DNA of 64,000 nucleotides from Pararhodospirillum oryzae (GTDB taxonomy: Bacteria > Pseudomonadota > Alphaproteobacteria > Rhodospirillales > Rhodospirillaceae). A program made the position numbers and the translations under genes. This document shows positions 25,489-35,312 of this stretch, piece by piece. How positions within the stretch are numbered: position 1 is the first letter of the stretch; each line of letters begins with the position of its first letter. The stretch is taken from NCBI RefSeq assembly GCF_007992075.1, contig NZ_BJZO01000005.1, positions 1 through 64,000 of the forward strand, written 5' to 3'. A model generated the notes under the pieces. It made no database searches and was not told the origin of the DNA. It saw nothing but the letters and a program-made list of their open reading frames with translations.

Positions 25489-26931
25489 ATGAAACGGAAC
25501 CGCTGCGCCAAGATTCTTGCCACCCTCGGCCCCGCCACCAGCACCGAAGGCACCCTTGAAGCCTTGATCCGGGCGGGTGCCGACGTGGTCCGGCTTAATT
25601 TCAGCCATGGCTCGTTCGACGATCACCGGCGCCGCTACGACCTGGTGCGCGGGGTGGAACGCAAGCTGGGCCGCCCCGTTGGCGTGCTCATGGATCTGCA
25701 AGGCCCCAAGCTGCGCGTGGGCACCTTCGTGGGCGGGTCGATCAAGCTGGAAACCGGCGCCTTGTTCCGCCTCGACATGGAACCCGACCTGGGCACCATC
25801 GAGCGCGTGCGCCTGCCTCACCCCGAGATTTTCCGCGCGATCGAGGTGGGCACCGATCTGTTGCTCGACGATGGCCGCCTGCGGCTGCGGGTGGAAAGCC
25901 TGGGCCCGGACATGGCGCTGACCCGGGTGATCGTGGGCGGCGTGCTCTCCGACCACAAGGGCCTGAACGTGCCCAACGCCGTGTTGCCGATCTCGGCCCT
26001 GACCGAAAAGGACCGGCGCGATCTGGCCTTTGGCCTGGATCTGGGCGTGGACTGGGTCGCCTTGTCGTTCGTGCAGCGTCCCGAGGACGTGGCCGAGGCC
26101 CGCACCATCATTGGCGGACGCGCGGGCATCATCAGCAAGCTGGAAAAGCCCACCGCCATCGAGCACCTGAGCGAGATCATCGATCTGTCCGACGCCATCA
26201 TGGTCGCGCGTGGCGACCTGGGGGTCGAGGTTCCGCCCGAGCGGGTGCCGATCTTGCAAAAGCGGGTGCTGCACGCCTGCCAGCAGGCCGGCAAGCCGGT
26301 GGTGGTCGCGACCCAGATGCTGGAAAGCATGATCCAGGCCCCCACGCCGACCCGGGCCGAGGCCTCGGACGTCGCCACGGCCATTTACGACGGCGCCGAC
26401 GCCGTGATGCTGTCGGCGGAAACCGCGGTCGGTCACTTCCCGGTCGAGGCGGTGGCGATCATGGACAAGATCATCTGTCAGGTGGAGCACGACGACTATT
26501 ATCACCACCTGCGCGATGTTCGCCGCGAGGTTCCCGAAGGCACGGCCGCCGATGCCATCAGCGCCGCCGCCCGCCAGGTGGCCCACACCGTGGGCGCGGC
26601 GGTGATCGTGGCTTATACGTCGTCGGGATCAACGCCCCTGCGCGTGGCCCGCCAGCGCCCCGAGGTGCCGATCTTGTGCCTGACCGCGCGTCAGCGCATC
26701 GCCCGGCGCATGGCCCTGGTGTGGGGCGTGCATCCGGCCGTGGTCAGCCGCGACATCGCCAGCTTCTCGGAAATGGTGGAAATGGCCATGGACCGGGTGC
26801 TGCTGGAAGGATTCGCCTCGGTGGGCGAGCGCATCGTGGTCACGGCCGGTGTTCCCTTCGGCACGCCGGGCTCCACCAACTCGCTGCGCATCGTGTGGGT
26901 GGAAGGCAAGGAAGACACCTGGGCCGAATAG
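25489..26931 (+). CDS. pyk: Pyruvate kinase
   Basis: Pyruvate kinase transfers phosphate from phosphoenolpyruvate to ADP in lower glycolysis. The 480-residue protein starts MKRNRCAKILATLGPAT and keeps VRLNFSHG, the DLQGPKLRVG motif, the active-site signature ISKLEKPTAIEHLSEII with its Lys, and the MVARGDLGVEVPPE loop. ATQMLESMI and DAVMLSAETAVG follow. The C-terminal allosteric domain is present (TSSGSTPLRVARQRP). The ATG at 25489 follows a GAGGG. It is monocistronic, with an intergenic repeat right after the stop. Confidence 0.96.
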   Translation: MKRNRCAKILATLGPATSTEGTLEALIRAGADVVRLNFSHGSFDDHRRRYDLVRGVERKLGRPVGVLMDLQGPKLRVGTFVGGSIKLETGALFRLDMEPDLGTIERVRLPHPEIFRAIEVGTDLLLDDGRLRLRVESLGPDMALTRVIVGGVLSDHKGLNVPNAVLPISALTEKDRRDLAFGLDLGVDWVALSFVQRPEDVAEARTIIGGRAGIISKLEKPTAIEHLSEIIDLSDAIMVARGDLGVEVPPERVPILQKRVLHACQQAGKPVVVATQMLESMIQAPTPTRAEASDVATAIYDGADAVMLSAETAVGHFPVEAVAIMDKIICQVEHDDYYHHLRDVRREVPEGTAADAISAAARQVAHTVGAAVIVAYTSSGSTPLRVARQRPEVPILCLTARQRIARRMALVWGVHPAVVSRDIASFSEMVEMAMDRVLLEGFASVGERIVVTAGVPFGTPGSTNSLRIVWVEGKEDTWAE

Positions 26932-27015
26932 GGCGAGACCCGAAAAACGGGGACCGCTTTCCGGATAAGTCGAAGGCAGAAACAAAGGCTTGGAGCATCG
27001 CGCCGGGCATCGGTC
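26932..27015. repeat. Alphaproteobacterial intergenic repeat (GACCCGAAAA...GGATAAG...CATCG type)
   Basis: Starting five bases after the pyk stop, the element reads GAGACCCGAAAAACGGGGACCG, then TTTCCGGATAAG and GGAGCATCGCGCC. The same family occurs on the opposite strand at 31150-31262. The CCCG/CGGG arms form a short hairpin that may end the pyk transcript. Confidence 0.65.
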
Positions 27016-27141
27016 CCATGCACGGTGCCCTGGGCCCTTCCCTTTGCTGGTTTTCTCCCCAACCTAGAAGGCAGGCGGCCCAGGATCACCCCCTCATGGC
27101 GTGGCCCTGGTCCACCTGTCGTTTTCGTTGGAGGATCTTCC

Positions 27142-27582
27142 ATGCAATACCTGCATACCATGGTGCGAGTCAGCGATCTGGCTCAATCGCTGACCTTTTA
27201 TTGCGACGTCCTGGGGTTGCGCGAGGTCAGGCGTCTGGAAAACCAGGCCGGGCGCTTCACCCTGGTGTACCTGGCCGCCCCCGGCGACGAGGCCCGCGCC
27301 CGGACCGAGCAGGCGCCCTTGGTCGAACTGACCTGGAACTGGGACCCGGAAGTGTATACGGGCGGTCGCAATTTTGGCCATCTCGCCTTCCGGGTCGACG
27401 ACATCTACGCCACCTGCCAGCGGGCTCTCGACGCCGGGGTGACTTTGAACCGCCCCCCGCGCGACGGCATGATGGCGTTCATCCGCTCCCCCGACGGCAT
27501 TTCCATCGAGTTCCTGCAAAAGGGGGCTCCCTTACCGGTGGTTGAGCCGTGGGCGAGCCTGCCCAACATCGGGTCCTGGTGA
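27142..27582 (+). CDS. gloA: Lactoylglutathione lyase (glyoxalase I)
   Basis: GloA isomerises the methylglyoxal-glutathione hemithioacetal to S-lactoylglutathione. The 146-residue protein is of standard size and starts MQYLHTMVRVSDLAQSLTFYCDVLGL. Metal ligands fit the bacterial pattern: His at residue 5, Glu in APLVELTWNW, His in NFGHLAFRV, and Glu in GISIEFLQKG. A GGAGG lies nine bases before the ATG. It stands alone between pyk and a chemoreceptor gene. Confidence 0.94.
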   Translation: MQYLHTMVRVSDLAQSLTFYCDVLGLREVRRLENQAGRFTLVYLAAPGDEARARTEQAPLVELTWNWDPEVYTGGRNFGHLAFRVDDIYATCQRALDAGVTLNRPPRDGMMAFIRSPDGISIEFLQKGAPLPVVEPWASLPNIGSW

Positions 27583-27598
27583 TTGAAAAATGCGCAAG

Positions 27599-27624
27599 GG
27601 TGGTTCCCGATGGGGGGAACCATC
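27599..27624 (+). terminator. Terminator-like hairpin after gloA
   Basis: GGTGGTTCCC (27599-27608) pairs with GGGAACCATC (27615-27624), with one G-T wobble, 17 bases after the gloA stop. No U-tract follows. Confidence 0.45.
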
Positions 27625-27796
27625 CACTCTCCGTTGACTTCGCCGCTTAATTGACGATACTTTAGTTTATATCGGCGGTAACGAGACGGGAACGGCCTGC
27701 ACGCCGGACGGCAAAAAAACTCCCGCACCGCCACGCCTGCTTCGGAACGCGGACACTGGCATCCACGGACCACCGGAACAGATGGGAGAACAGGTC

Positions 27797-30220
27797 GTGA
27801 TCAACCGTTTTTCGATTGGCACCCGCGTTTTTGCCGGCTTTGCCGTGGTGCTCCTGCTGCTCCTGGGGGTGGCGTTTCAAGGGGCGACGTCGGGCACCTC
27901 GGCCCTGTCGGCGTTTCGCGAGTACGCGCGCATCGCCACCAATACCATGGCTATCCGTGGAATAGATCGCAATATCAATGCGTTGCGTCGCCATGCCCTC
28001 ACTTATGGCTATTACGGGGACACGCAGGCCCTGAAGCGCGTCCGCGATTATCAGGGCGATCTGGATAAAAAACTGGATTCGGTTATCGGCGCGGTCCGTA
28101 TCGAAACGGTGCGCGACATGCTGGGCCGGATGAAGGAACACTTCGACAGTTACATGCGCGACTTCGATCAGGTCGAGAAGCTGCGCCAGCAACGCGATGC
28201 CTATTACGTCCAGGCCCGGGAAAAAGGTCCCCGGATGGTCGGGGCACTCACCGATCTGATGGAACGCGTGACGCGCGAGGGCGACCTGCCAACGCTCGCG
28301 CGCCTCAACGCCGTGTACGAGGCCTTTTCCCAGGCCCGCCTCGCGATGGTTTTCTACCAGCTGTCGCCCCGGGACAACAAACCCGACCAGGCCCTGGCGG
28401 CATTGGACCAGGCCCTGGTCCTTCTCAAGCAGGCCCAGGCCGAGGAAGCGGACTTCGCGCACCGCAAGGCCCTGGACCAGCTGGTGGCCGATTTCCCCGC
28501 CTACATCGAGGTGATGACGGGGCAGACCAAGGCCCTGATGGCCTATTCCCGGTTGATCGACGAAGTGATGCCCGCCAAGGCCGCCCTGTTCGGCGATCTG
28601 GCCCGCGACGCGGCCAACGCCCAGGCCGACGCCCTTGAAGCCTTGCTGGCCCACAGCGAAAGCGACCTGGAAACCGCCCGCAGCCTGGGCATCGGTCTTT
28701 CCGGGGTGGCGCTGGTGCTGGGGGTGCTGGCGGCGGTCATCATCATTCGCACCACGTCGGTGCCGGTGCGGGCGATGACCGAGGCCATGCGCAAGCTGGC
28801 CGACGGCGACAAGACCATCACCATTCCCTCGCGCGACGCCAAGGACGAAATCGGGGCCATGGCCCAGGCCGTGCAGGTGTTCAAGGAAAACGCCATCCGC
28901 GTGGAGCATCTGCAGCGCGAGCAGGAAGCCCAGAAGCAGCGCGCCGATGAAGAACGCAAGGCGGCCGTGCGCCAGATGGCCGACACCTTCGAGGCCAGCG
29001 TGGGGCAGGTGGTCGAAACCGTGACCTCGGCCGCCACGCAGTTGCAGGCGGCTTCGGCCCAGATGGCGGCGACGGCGCGCGAAACCAGCGCCCAGGCCAC
29101 CACCGTGGCCGCGTCGGCCGAGGAGGCCTCGAACAACGTCAACACCGTGGCGGCGGCGGCCGAGGAACTGGCCAGCTCGGAAGGCGAGATCAGCCAGCAC
29201 ATCCATCGCTCGTCAACGGTGGCCGATCAGGCCGCCCACCAGGCCCACACCACCCACACCACGGTTGAACAGATGGTCGAGGCGGTGGGCAAGATCGGCG
29301 AGATCGTGACCCTGATCAACGACATCGCCTCGCAAACCAACCTGCTGGCCCTCAACGCGACCATCGAGGCCGCGCGCGCGGGCGACGCCGGCAAGGGGTT
29401 CGCCGTCGTGGCGTCCGAGGTCAAGACCCTGGCCACCCAGACCGCCCGCGCCACCGACGAAATCGCAAGCCAGATCTCCCGCGTGCAGGCCGTCACCAAC
29501 GAGGCCGCCCGCGCCATCGAGGCGGTGAGCGAAACCATCACCGAAATTGACCAGATCGCCAACTCGATCGCGGCCGCCGTGGAACAGCAAACGGCCGCCA
29601 CCTCGGAAATCGCCCGCAACGTCGATCAGGCCTCGCAAGGCACGCGCGAGGTCAGCCACAGCATCCTGATCGTTCAGGAAGCCGCCAACGAAACCGGCCA
29701 CTCGGCCGACGAAATCGCCGGGGCCTCGGCCAATCTGTCGCGACAGGCCGAATTCCTGCGCGAGGAGGTCAAGCGTTTCCTCGATCAGGTCCGCGCCGAC
29801 GACACGGAAAAGGTTCTGCTGGAATGGGATCAGGCCCTGGAAGTGGGGCTGCCCGTCATCGACAACCATCACCGCGACATGGTGAATGAAATCAATGGCT
29901 ACTACCAGGACCTGATCACCGGGCGCGGCAACGAGCGCATTCCGTCGATGCTCCTGAAAGTGATTCGCACGTTCGAGGATCACTTCCGCGAGGAAGAAAC
30001 CATGATGCGCGAAATCAGCTATCCCGGCCTGGAGGAGCACCGCAAGGTCCATCAGGATACCTTGCGCGAGATCGTGGTGTTCAAGGAACGCCTTGACCGG
30101 GGCGAGGATATCGTGATGCCCTTCTTCCACTATCTTGCCAACTGGCTGCGCGAGCACCTGACCACCCACGATATCCGCATGGCTCATTACGCCAATCAGC
30201 ACCACCGGAGGCGTGGATAA
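27797..30220 (+). CDS. Methyl-accepting chemotaxis protein with C-terminal hemerythrin domain
   Basis: This 807-residue inner-membrane receptor has a first helix at about residues 9-28, a large helical periplasmic sensor region (about 30-290), and a second helix (about 300-318). A HAMP segment and the MCP signalling hairpin follow, with tip [38 protein letters not shown]. At the C-terminus is a complete bacteriohemerythrin domain. All iron ligands are in place: His in IDNHHRDM, His/Glu in DHFREEE, two His in HRKVH, and His plus Asp in HLTTHD. The GTG at 27797 has GGGAGA upstream; the ATG at 27782 is a possible alternative. It probably senses oxygen or redox state through the diiron site. Confidence 0.93.
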   Translation: MINRFSIGTRVFAGFAVVLLLLLGVAFQGATSGTSALSAFREYARIATNTMAIRGIDRNINALRRHALTYGYYGDTQALKRVRDYQGDLDKKLDSVIGAVRIETVRDMLGRMKEHFDSYMRDFDQVEKLRQQRDAYYVQAREKGPRMVGALTDLMERVTREGDLPTLARLNAVYEAFSQARLAMVFYQLSPRDNKPDQALAALDQALVLLKQAQAEEADFAHRKALDQLVADFPAYIEVMTGQTKALMAYSRLIDEVMPAKAALFGDLARDAANAQADALEALLAHSESDLETARSLGIGLSGVALVLGVLAAVIIIRTTSVPVRAMTEAMRKLADGDKTITIPSRDAKDEIGAMAQAVQVFKENAIRVEHLQREQEAQKQRADEERKAAVRQMADTFEASVGQVVETVTSAATQLQAASAQMAATARETSAQATTVAASAEEASNNVNTVAAAAEELASSEGEISQHIHRSSTVADQAAHQAHTTHTTVEQMVEAVGKIGEIVTLINDIASQTNLLALNATIEAARAGDAGKGFAVVASEVKTLATQTARATDEIASQISRVQAVTNEAARAIEAVSETITEIDQIANSIAAAVEQQTAATSEIARNVDQASQGTREVSHSILIVQEAANETGHSADEIAGASANLSRQAEFLREEVKRFLDQVRADDTEKVLLEWDQALEVGLPVIDNHHRDMVNEINGYYQDLITGRGNERIPSMLLKVIRTFEDHFREEETMMREISYPGLEEHRKVHQDTLREIVVFKERLDRGEDIVMPFFHYLANWLREHLTTHDIRMAHYANQHHRRRG

Positions 30221-30293
30221 GCCCTGAAGCCGGCACGGGACGCGGGGGGCAGGCGCCTTTCGCGTCCCGTCGTTTTCAGGGAATCCGTGTGCC

Positions 30294-31094
30294 GTGTCCG
30301 TGCTGCTTGCCCCCGATGATCCGCCTCCGTACCAGGTTCTCAACCCCGACGCCCGTCCGCCCCTGCTTTTGGTCTGCGATCACGCCGGCCAGCGGGTGCC
30401 CGGTGCCTTGTCCGGCCTGGGCGTCGAGCCCGCCGTGCTCGACCGGCATGTCGGCTGGGACATCGGAGCCGAGGCCCTGACCCGCTTCCTGGCCCACCGC
30501 TTCCAGGCCACGGCGGTGGTGGCCACCTATTCCCGGCTGGTGATCGATCTCAACCGCGCCCCCGGCGACCCCTCGGCCATGCCCGAGGAAGCCGACGGTC
30601 ACGTGGTGCCCGGCAACAGGGGCCTGGACGAGGCCGCCCGGGAACGCCGCCGCGAGGCCCTGTTCTGGCCCTATCACGACGCCATCGCCCGACGCCTCGC
30701 CCACCTCGCGCGCCAGGGAACCGGGCCGGCCTTGGTGTCCATTCACACCTTCACCCCGGTCCTCGCCGGCGCGGCGCGGCCGTGGCACATCGGGGTGTTG
30801 CATAACCAGGACGACCGCTTGGCCCGGGCGCTGATGGGAGCCCTGGCCCGGCAGGCGCCCGCGGTGGTGGTGGGCGACAACGAGCCCTATTCGGGGCGCG
30901 AGGTCGGCTACACCACCCGCATCCACGCCGAGGCGGTGGGCCTGCCCCATCTCGCGGTCGAGGTCCGCCAGGATCTGGTGGACACCCAGGACGGGGTCGA
31001 AGCCTGGGGCACCGTGCTGGGCGACGCGCTGGAGGCGGCCTTGCGGGGCGATGAAGCGCCCTTGGCCGGGGAGCAACGCTCTCTCGCGCGCTAA
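30294..31094 (+). CDS. N-formylglutamate amidohydrolase family protein
   Basis: The 266-residue protein matches the N-formylglutamate amidohydrolase (FGase) family, zinc-dependent hydrolases that in histidine catabolism release formate and glutamate. Recognisable motifs are LLLVCDHAGQRVP near the N-terminus, DRHVGWDIGAEAL, YSRLVIDLNR, VSIHTFTPVL, VGDNEPYSGR and HAEAVGLPHLAVEVRQDLV. No hut genes are adjacent, so it may act on another N-acyl amino acid. The GTG start at 30294 lacks a strong Shine-Dalgarno. It is preceded by the chemoreceptor in the same direction. Confidence 0.88.
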   Translation: MSVLLAPDDPPPYQVLNPDARPPLLLVCDHAGQRVPGALSGLGVEPAVLDRHVGWDIGAEALTRFLAHRFQATAVVATYSRLVIDLNRAPGDPSAMPEEADGHVVPGNRGLDEAARERRREALFWPYHDAIARRLAHLARQGTGPALVSIHTFTPVLAGAARPWHIGVLHNQDDRLARALMGALARQAPAVVVGDNEPYSGREVGYTTRIHAEAVGLPHLAVEVRQDLVDTQDGVEAWGTVLGDALEAALRGDEAPLAGEQRSLAR

Positions 31095-31149
31095 GCCGCT
31101 CCCCCCCTGGCGCGCCCCCCGGCCGGGCCGTTATGCTGGGGGCTTCCCC

Positions 31150-31262
31150 GACCCGAGAGCATCGTGTGTTGAACCCGATCCAGGCACGATGTTCTCACTC
31201 TTTGTGTTTACGCTCGGCTTATCCGAAAGACGGTTCCCGCTTTTCGGGTCTCACTCTGGCTT
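31150..31262. repeat. Alphaproteobacterial intergenic repeat, inverted copy of the 26932 family
   Basis: Read on the minus strand the segment gives GAGACCCGAAAAGCGGGAACCG, TTTCGGATAAGCCGAGCG and a final CATCGTGCC...CACGATGC inverted repeat. It aligns with the element after pyk. It separates the amidohydrolase from the ABC-F gene and contains no coding sequence. Confidence 0.65.
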
Positions 31263-31291
31263 GAGTCCTTGTTTCCGGAAGGTTTCCGCCC

Positions 31292-33226
31292 ATGCTGCAT
31301 TTGAATAACGTGGTCTGTCGCATTGGCGGGCGAACCTTGCTGGAAGGCGCCAGCGTTCATGTGCCGGAAGGGCAGCGGGTCGGGCTGGTCGGGCGCAACG
31401 GTACTGGCAAGACCACCTTGTTTCGCCTGATCCTGGGCGAGCGCTCGACCGACGGCGGTTCCATCACCGTGCGCCCGCGTGCCCGCGTCGGGCAGGTGGC
31501 CCAGGAAGCCCCCGACGGCGAGACCCCCTTGCTGGACTGCGTGCTGGCCGCCGATACCGAGCGCGCCGCCTTGCTGGCCGCCCTGGAAGCCGACCCCGAT
31601 CCCCACCACCTGGCCGACCTGCACGAACGCCTGGCGGTGATCGGGGCGCACGGGGCCCCGGCCCGGGCCTCGGCCATCCTGTCGGGGCTGGGGTTCGCGC
31701 CCGCCGATCACACCCGCGCCGTGGGTACCTTTTCGGGGGGCTGGCGCATGCGCGTGGCGCTGGCCGCCGCCTTGTTCGCGCGGCCCGATCTGCTGCTGCT
31801 TGACGAACCGACCAACCACCTGGACCTGGAAGCCACGCTGTGGCTGGAAACCTTCCTGGCCAGCTATCCCGGCACTTTGGTGGTGATCAGCCACGACCGC
31901 GATCTGCTCAACCGGGCGGTGGAGCGGATCGTGCACCTGGAAAACGGCCGGCTGGTTTCGTATGCCGGCAACTTCGACCGCTTCGAGCGCACCCGCGCCG
32001 AGCGCCAGGAACACCAGGCCAAGGCGGCGGCCCGCCAGGCCGAGGAGCGCCGCCACATGCAGGCGTTCATCGACCGCTTCCGGGCCAAGGCGACCAAGGC
32101 GCGCCAGGCGCAAAGCCGGCTCAAACGGCTGGAACGCATGCCCCCGATCGCGGCGGTGATCGAGGAATCGGTGATCCCCTTCGATTTTCCCGATCCCGAA
32201 CCCCTGCCGCCGCCGGTGATCGCGATCGAAGGCGGGATCGCGGGCTATGACCAGCGTCCGGTCCTGCGCGGGCTGAATCTGCGCCTGGATATGGACGACC
32301 GCGTGGCCCTGCTGGGCGCTAACGGCAACGGCAAGTCCACCCTGGCCAAGGTCCTGGCCGGGCGTCTGTCGCTGATGGAGGGCAGCTTGCGCGCGCCGGC
32401 CAAGCTGCGGGTGGGCTATTTCGCCCAGCACCAGACCGAGGAACTGCGCGCCGGCGAAACGCCCTTGCAGCACGGCCGGCGGTTGATGGGTGATCTGCCC
32501 GACCAGAAGATCCGCGCCCACCTGGGGCGGTTCGGCTTTGGCGAACCCCGGGTGAACACCTTGGTTTCGTCGCTGTCCGGGGGCGAGAAGGCGCGTTTGC
32601 TGATCGCCCTGACCTGCCGCGAGGCGCCGCATCTCTTGATCCTCGACGAGCCCACCAACCACCTGGACATCGATTCGCGCGAGTCCTTGATGCGCGCGCT
32701 CAACACCTTTCAAGGCGCGGTGGTGCTGGTGTCGCACGATCCGCGTCTGGTCGAGATGGTGGCGGACCGCCTGTGGCTGGTCGATGGTGGCACGGTGACG
32801 AGCTTCGACGGCGACATGGACGACTACCGCCGCTTGCTGCTTGATCGCGCCCGCGAGGCCCGGCGCGAAGGCTCGGGATCGTCGGAGGCGGGCGGGGACT
32901 CCGCCGACATGGCCCATTCGGCCGCCGCCCAGAAGGACCGCCGCCGCGCCGCCGCCGAGGCCCGCACCCGCCTTGCTCCCTTGCGCAAGAAGGTGGAGGC
33001 GGCGGAAAAGCGCCTCGCCACCCTGGAAGCGGCCAAGGCCAAGCTGGAAGCCCGTCTGGCCGATCCCGCCTTGTACCAGGGCCCGCCCGCGCCCCTGACC
33101 GCGCTGCAACGCGAACTGGGCGAGACTCAGCGTGCGATTGCCGAAGCCGAAGAGACGTGGCTGGAAGCCCACGACGCCCTGGAAACCGCCACTGCCGCCG
33201 AGCCCGCCCTGGCCGAGGGGGGCTGA
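31292..33226 (+). CDS. ABC-F family ATPase (YheS/Uup-type)
   Basis: The 644-residue soluble protein has two ABC ATPase domains and no membrane segments, as in the ABC-F group that acts on the ribosome. The first Walker A is GRNGTGKTT, with signature FSGGWRMR and Walker B LLLLDEPTNHLD. The second has GANGNGKST, LSGGEKAR and LLILDEPTNHLD. Between them is a basic linker (RHMQAFIDRFRAKATKARQAQSRLKRLERM), the P-site tRNA interaction motif. A coiled-coil C-terminal extension (about residues 540-640) resembles Uup/YheS. It probably rescues or tunes translation; no antibiotic resistance role is implied. Confidence 0.92.
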   Translation: MLHLNNVVCRIGGRTLLEGASVHVPEGQRVGLVGRNGTGKTTLFRLILGERSTDGGSITVRPRARVGQVAQEAPDGETPLLDCVLAADTERAALLAALEADPDPHHLADLHERLAVIGAHGAPARASAILSGLGFAPADHTRAVGTFSGGWRMRVALAAALFARPDLLLLDEPTNHLDLEATLWLETFLASYPGTLVVISHDRDLLNRAVERIVHLENGRLVSYAGNFDRFERTRAERQEHQAKAAARQAEERRHMQAFIDRFRAKATKARQAQSRLKRLERMPPIAAVIEESVIPFDFPDPEPLPPPVIAIEGGIAGYDQRPVLRGLNLRLDMDDRVALLGANGNGKSTLAKVLAGRLSLMEGSLRAPAKLRVGYFAQHQTEELRAGETPLQHGRRLMGDLPDQKIRAHLGRFGFGEPRVNTLVSSLSGGEKARLLIALTCREAPHLLILDEPTNHLDIDSRESLMRALNTFQGAVVLVSHDPRLVEMVADRLWLVDGGTVTSFDGDMDDYRRLLLDRAREARREGSGSSEAGGDSADMAHSAAAQKDRRRAAAEARTRLAPLRKKVEAAEKRLATLEAAKAKLEARLADPALYQGPPAPLTALQRELGETQRAIAEAEETWLEAHDALETATAAEPALAEGG

Positions 33227-33268
33227 GGGGGGAGGGGGAAACTCTCCTTCCCTGGTTTATTCTTCCGT

Positions 33269-33296
33269 TTGCGCATAAAACCCGTCAGAATATCTT
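33269..33296 (+). promoter_or_regulatory. Candidate promoter of the rloAB module
   Basis: TTGCGC (33269-33274), a 16-base spacer and TATCTT (33291-33296) lie about 95 bases upstream of rloA in an AT-richer patch. The match is moderate and is supported mainly by position. Confidence 0.35.
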
Positions 33297-33391
33297 CTTA
33301 ATGAGGGTCAAGGGCGTGCGCTCCGCGATGCGATCACCAAGAGAGGGGAGCGTAGGCGAACCCTCCTGATCTTTTTGGCAAAGGGTGTCGC

Positions 33392-34654
33392 ATGCTGGTC
33401 GAGTTCTCGGTACGGAATTATCGTTCGATCCGGGATCGGCAAACCCTTTCCCTGGTTGGCGGTTCGTCCCAGCGCATCCGCGACATTGGCATCGAAACCG
33501 GCGATCGCGGGGTGCCCCGTCTGGTGCCGGCGGCGGCGGTTTTCGGCCCCAACGGAGCCGGCAAGACCACCTTGGTCAAGGCCCTTGGCGCGATGCGCCG
33601 CCTGGTGGTTGATTCCGCCCGCGAATCCCAGGAAGGCGACCCCCTGGACCTGGCACCGTTTCGTCTGTCCGCCGCCACTCGGGCCGCGCCGTCCGAATTC
33701 GAAATCATCTTTCGCGAAGACGATATCCGTTTCCAGTACGGGTTCGTTGCCGATGACACCCGCGTTCACGAGGAATGGTTGTTCGCGCGCCCCCCGGGGG
33801 GGCGGACCCAGCGCTGGTTCGAGCGGCGGGGCCCCCGTGAGGAATGGTACGTCAATCCGTCACTGAAAGGCGAAAAGGAGGCGTGGAAACAAAGTACTCG
33901 GGATAACGCCTTGTTTCTTTCCTCGGCGGTGCAGTTGAATGCAACTCCTCTTCGCGTTCCATTCAACTGGTTTCACTCGCGCTTGCAAGTCATTCGCTCA
34001 AGTGAACGGTTGGGAGAGAGCTTTTCTGTTCGACAGTGCGAAGACCCGGATATGAAGCGCCGTATCCTTCACTTGATGCAGGCGGCAGGAGTTGATGTGA
34101 GCGATATCCGGATCACGGAGCACCCCTTTCCTGTTGATCAGGTAAAAATCAAAGAACTTCCTCAAGATATCTCAGTCGTTTTGAGTAAGGCTTTGTCGGA
34201 TGCCACATGGGCTCGTACCGCTTTCGGTCATCGCGCCGATGATGACCGCCTTGTCTATTTGGATCTGGATACCGAGGAGTCCGATGGGACCCGGGTGTTG
34301 TTCGCTCTTGCCGGCCCGTGGCTCGATGTCCTCGATAACGGCCTTGTTGTCGTGGTGGATGAGTTGAGCAACAGTTTGCATCCGCTGGCGTTCCGGCGGC
34401 TTATTGATTTTTTCCACGACAAGGAAACCAATCCCCACGGGGCGCAACTGGTTTTAACCACCCATGACACCTCTGTTCTGGATCGGGATTTCCTGCACTC
34501 GGACCAAATTTGGATGGTCGAACGGACCCGGGATCTTGCTACCACCGTGACCCCCTTGTCGGATTACAAGGTCCGTGCCCACGAATCCTTGCAGCGGGGG
34601 TATCTCGCCGGTCGGTATGGGGCGGTGCCCATGGACGAACGCGAGGGAGCGTAA
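33392..34654 (+). CDS. AAA-family ATPase, RloA/AbiLi-like (anti-phage module)
   Basis: The 420-residue protein is an SMC/ABC-like ATPase of the AAA_15/AAA_21 group. It begins MLVEFSVRNYRSI, the typical FxVxNFxSI opening. Walker A is GPNGAGKTT (residues 52-60), Walker B is VVVVDELSNSLHP with Asp323 and Glu324, and TTHDTSVLD is a sensor-like motif. The RloB gene follows after three bases. This ATPase-nuclease pairing matches RloA/RloB of Campylobacter type I restriction loci and AbiLi/AbiLii of Lactococcus, an abortive-infection system. Codons in the middle part are AT-richer than in the neighbours, consistent with transfer. The ATPase is presumed to sense phage and control RloB. Confidence 0.85.
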   Translation: MLVEFSVRNYRSIRDRQTLSLVGGSSQRIRDIGIETGDRGVPRLVPAAAVFGPNGAGKTTLVKALGAMRRLVVDSARESQEGDPLDLAPFRLSAATRAAPSEFEIIFREDDIRFQYGFVADDTRVHEEWLFARPPGGRTQRWFERRGPREEWYVNPSLKGEKEAWKQSTRDNALFLSSAVQLNATPLRVPFNWFHSRLQVIRSSERLGESFSVRQCEDPDMKRRILHLMQAAGVDVSDIRITEHPFPVDQVKIKELPQDISVVLSKALSDATWARTAFGHRADDDRLVYLDLDTEESDGTRVLFALAGPWLDVLDNGLVVVVDELSNSLHPLAFRRLIDFFHDKETNPHGAQLVLTTHDTSVLDRDFLHSDQIWMVERTRDLATTVTPLSDYKVRAHESLQRGYLAGRYGAVPMDEREGA

Positions 34655-34657
34655 GGC

Positions 34658-35290
34658 ATGGCGGGGGGCAGAAGGCCGAAAAGCGACCAAGCCCTGGCCC
34701 GTCGTGCAGGATCAAGGAAACCGCGCGACCGGGTGTTGATTGTCTGCGAAGGCGAGAAAACCGAGCCCCGGTATTTTGAAGGGCTCAAACAGGATTGGCG
34801 CTTGCCCACGGCGGATGTTGTGATTTGCGGTCGGGAGTGCCGTTCCGATCCCCTGAAAATAGTCGATTTTGCCGTCCGCAAGGATAAGCAGGACGGCCCT
34901 TTCGATGCTGTTTATTGCGTTTTTGATCGGGAATGGACGGATGCCCGGTTTAAAACCTTCGATAAGGCCCTGGCTGCAATTACGAAGAAAGGGTCGAGGT
35001 TTCGGGCTGTTCCCTCGGATCCCTGTTTCGAATACTGGATTCTTTGCCATTACGAAAAAACCACGAGTGTTTTTGTCGACCAGGACGATATCCGTCGCCG
35101 TGTATGTCAGTACCTGCCCCATTACGAAAAGGGCATGATCGGGTTATGGCTTGTCTTGCGAGATAACCTCGGCAAAGCCATTGAGGCGGCATGCTGGGGA
35201 CGAGAACAGATTAAGCAAACCCAGGCCCAAGGGCCGTATACCGAGGTGGACAAGATCATCGACGCCTTGCGGACCCTACGCGCGGGCTGA
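34658..35290 (+). CDS. RloB-family protein (AbiLii-like putative effector)
   Basis: The 210-residue protein has the RloB family pattern. The N-terminal motif VLIVCEGEKTEPRYF (Glu31 in a TOPRIM-like position) is followed by the acidic strand DAVYCVFDREW (Asp90) and the family motif SDPCFEYWILCHY (residues 120-132). Acidic residues on these strands suggest a metal-dependent nuclease-like site. It lies three bases after the ATPase, so the two are cotranscribed. In related systems the small partner is the toxic effector. The effector role is inferred; the family assignment is firm. Confidence 0.85.
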   Translation: MAGGRRPKSDQALARRAGSRKPRDRVLIVCEGEKTEPRYFEGLKQDWRLPTADVVICGRECRSDPLKIVDFAVRKDKQDGPFDAVYCVFDREWTDARFKTFDKALAAITKKGSRFRAVPSDPCFEYWILCHYEKTTSVFVDQDDIRRRVCQYLPHYEKGMIGLWLVLRDNLGKAIEAACWGREQIKQTQAQGPYTEVDKIIDALRTLRAG

Positions 35291-35312
35291 TCCGGGGTTT
35301 CCTGTTTTCTCG

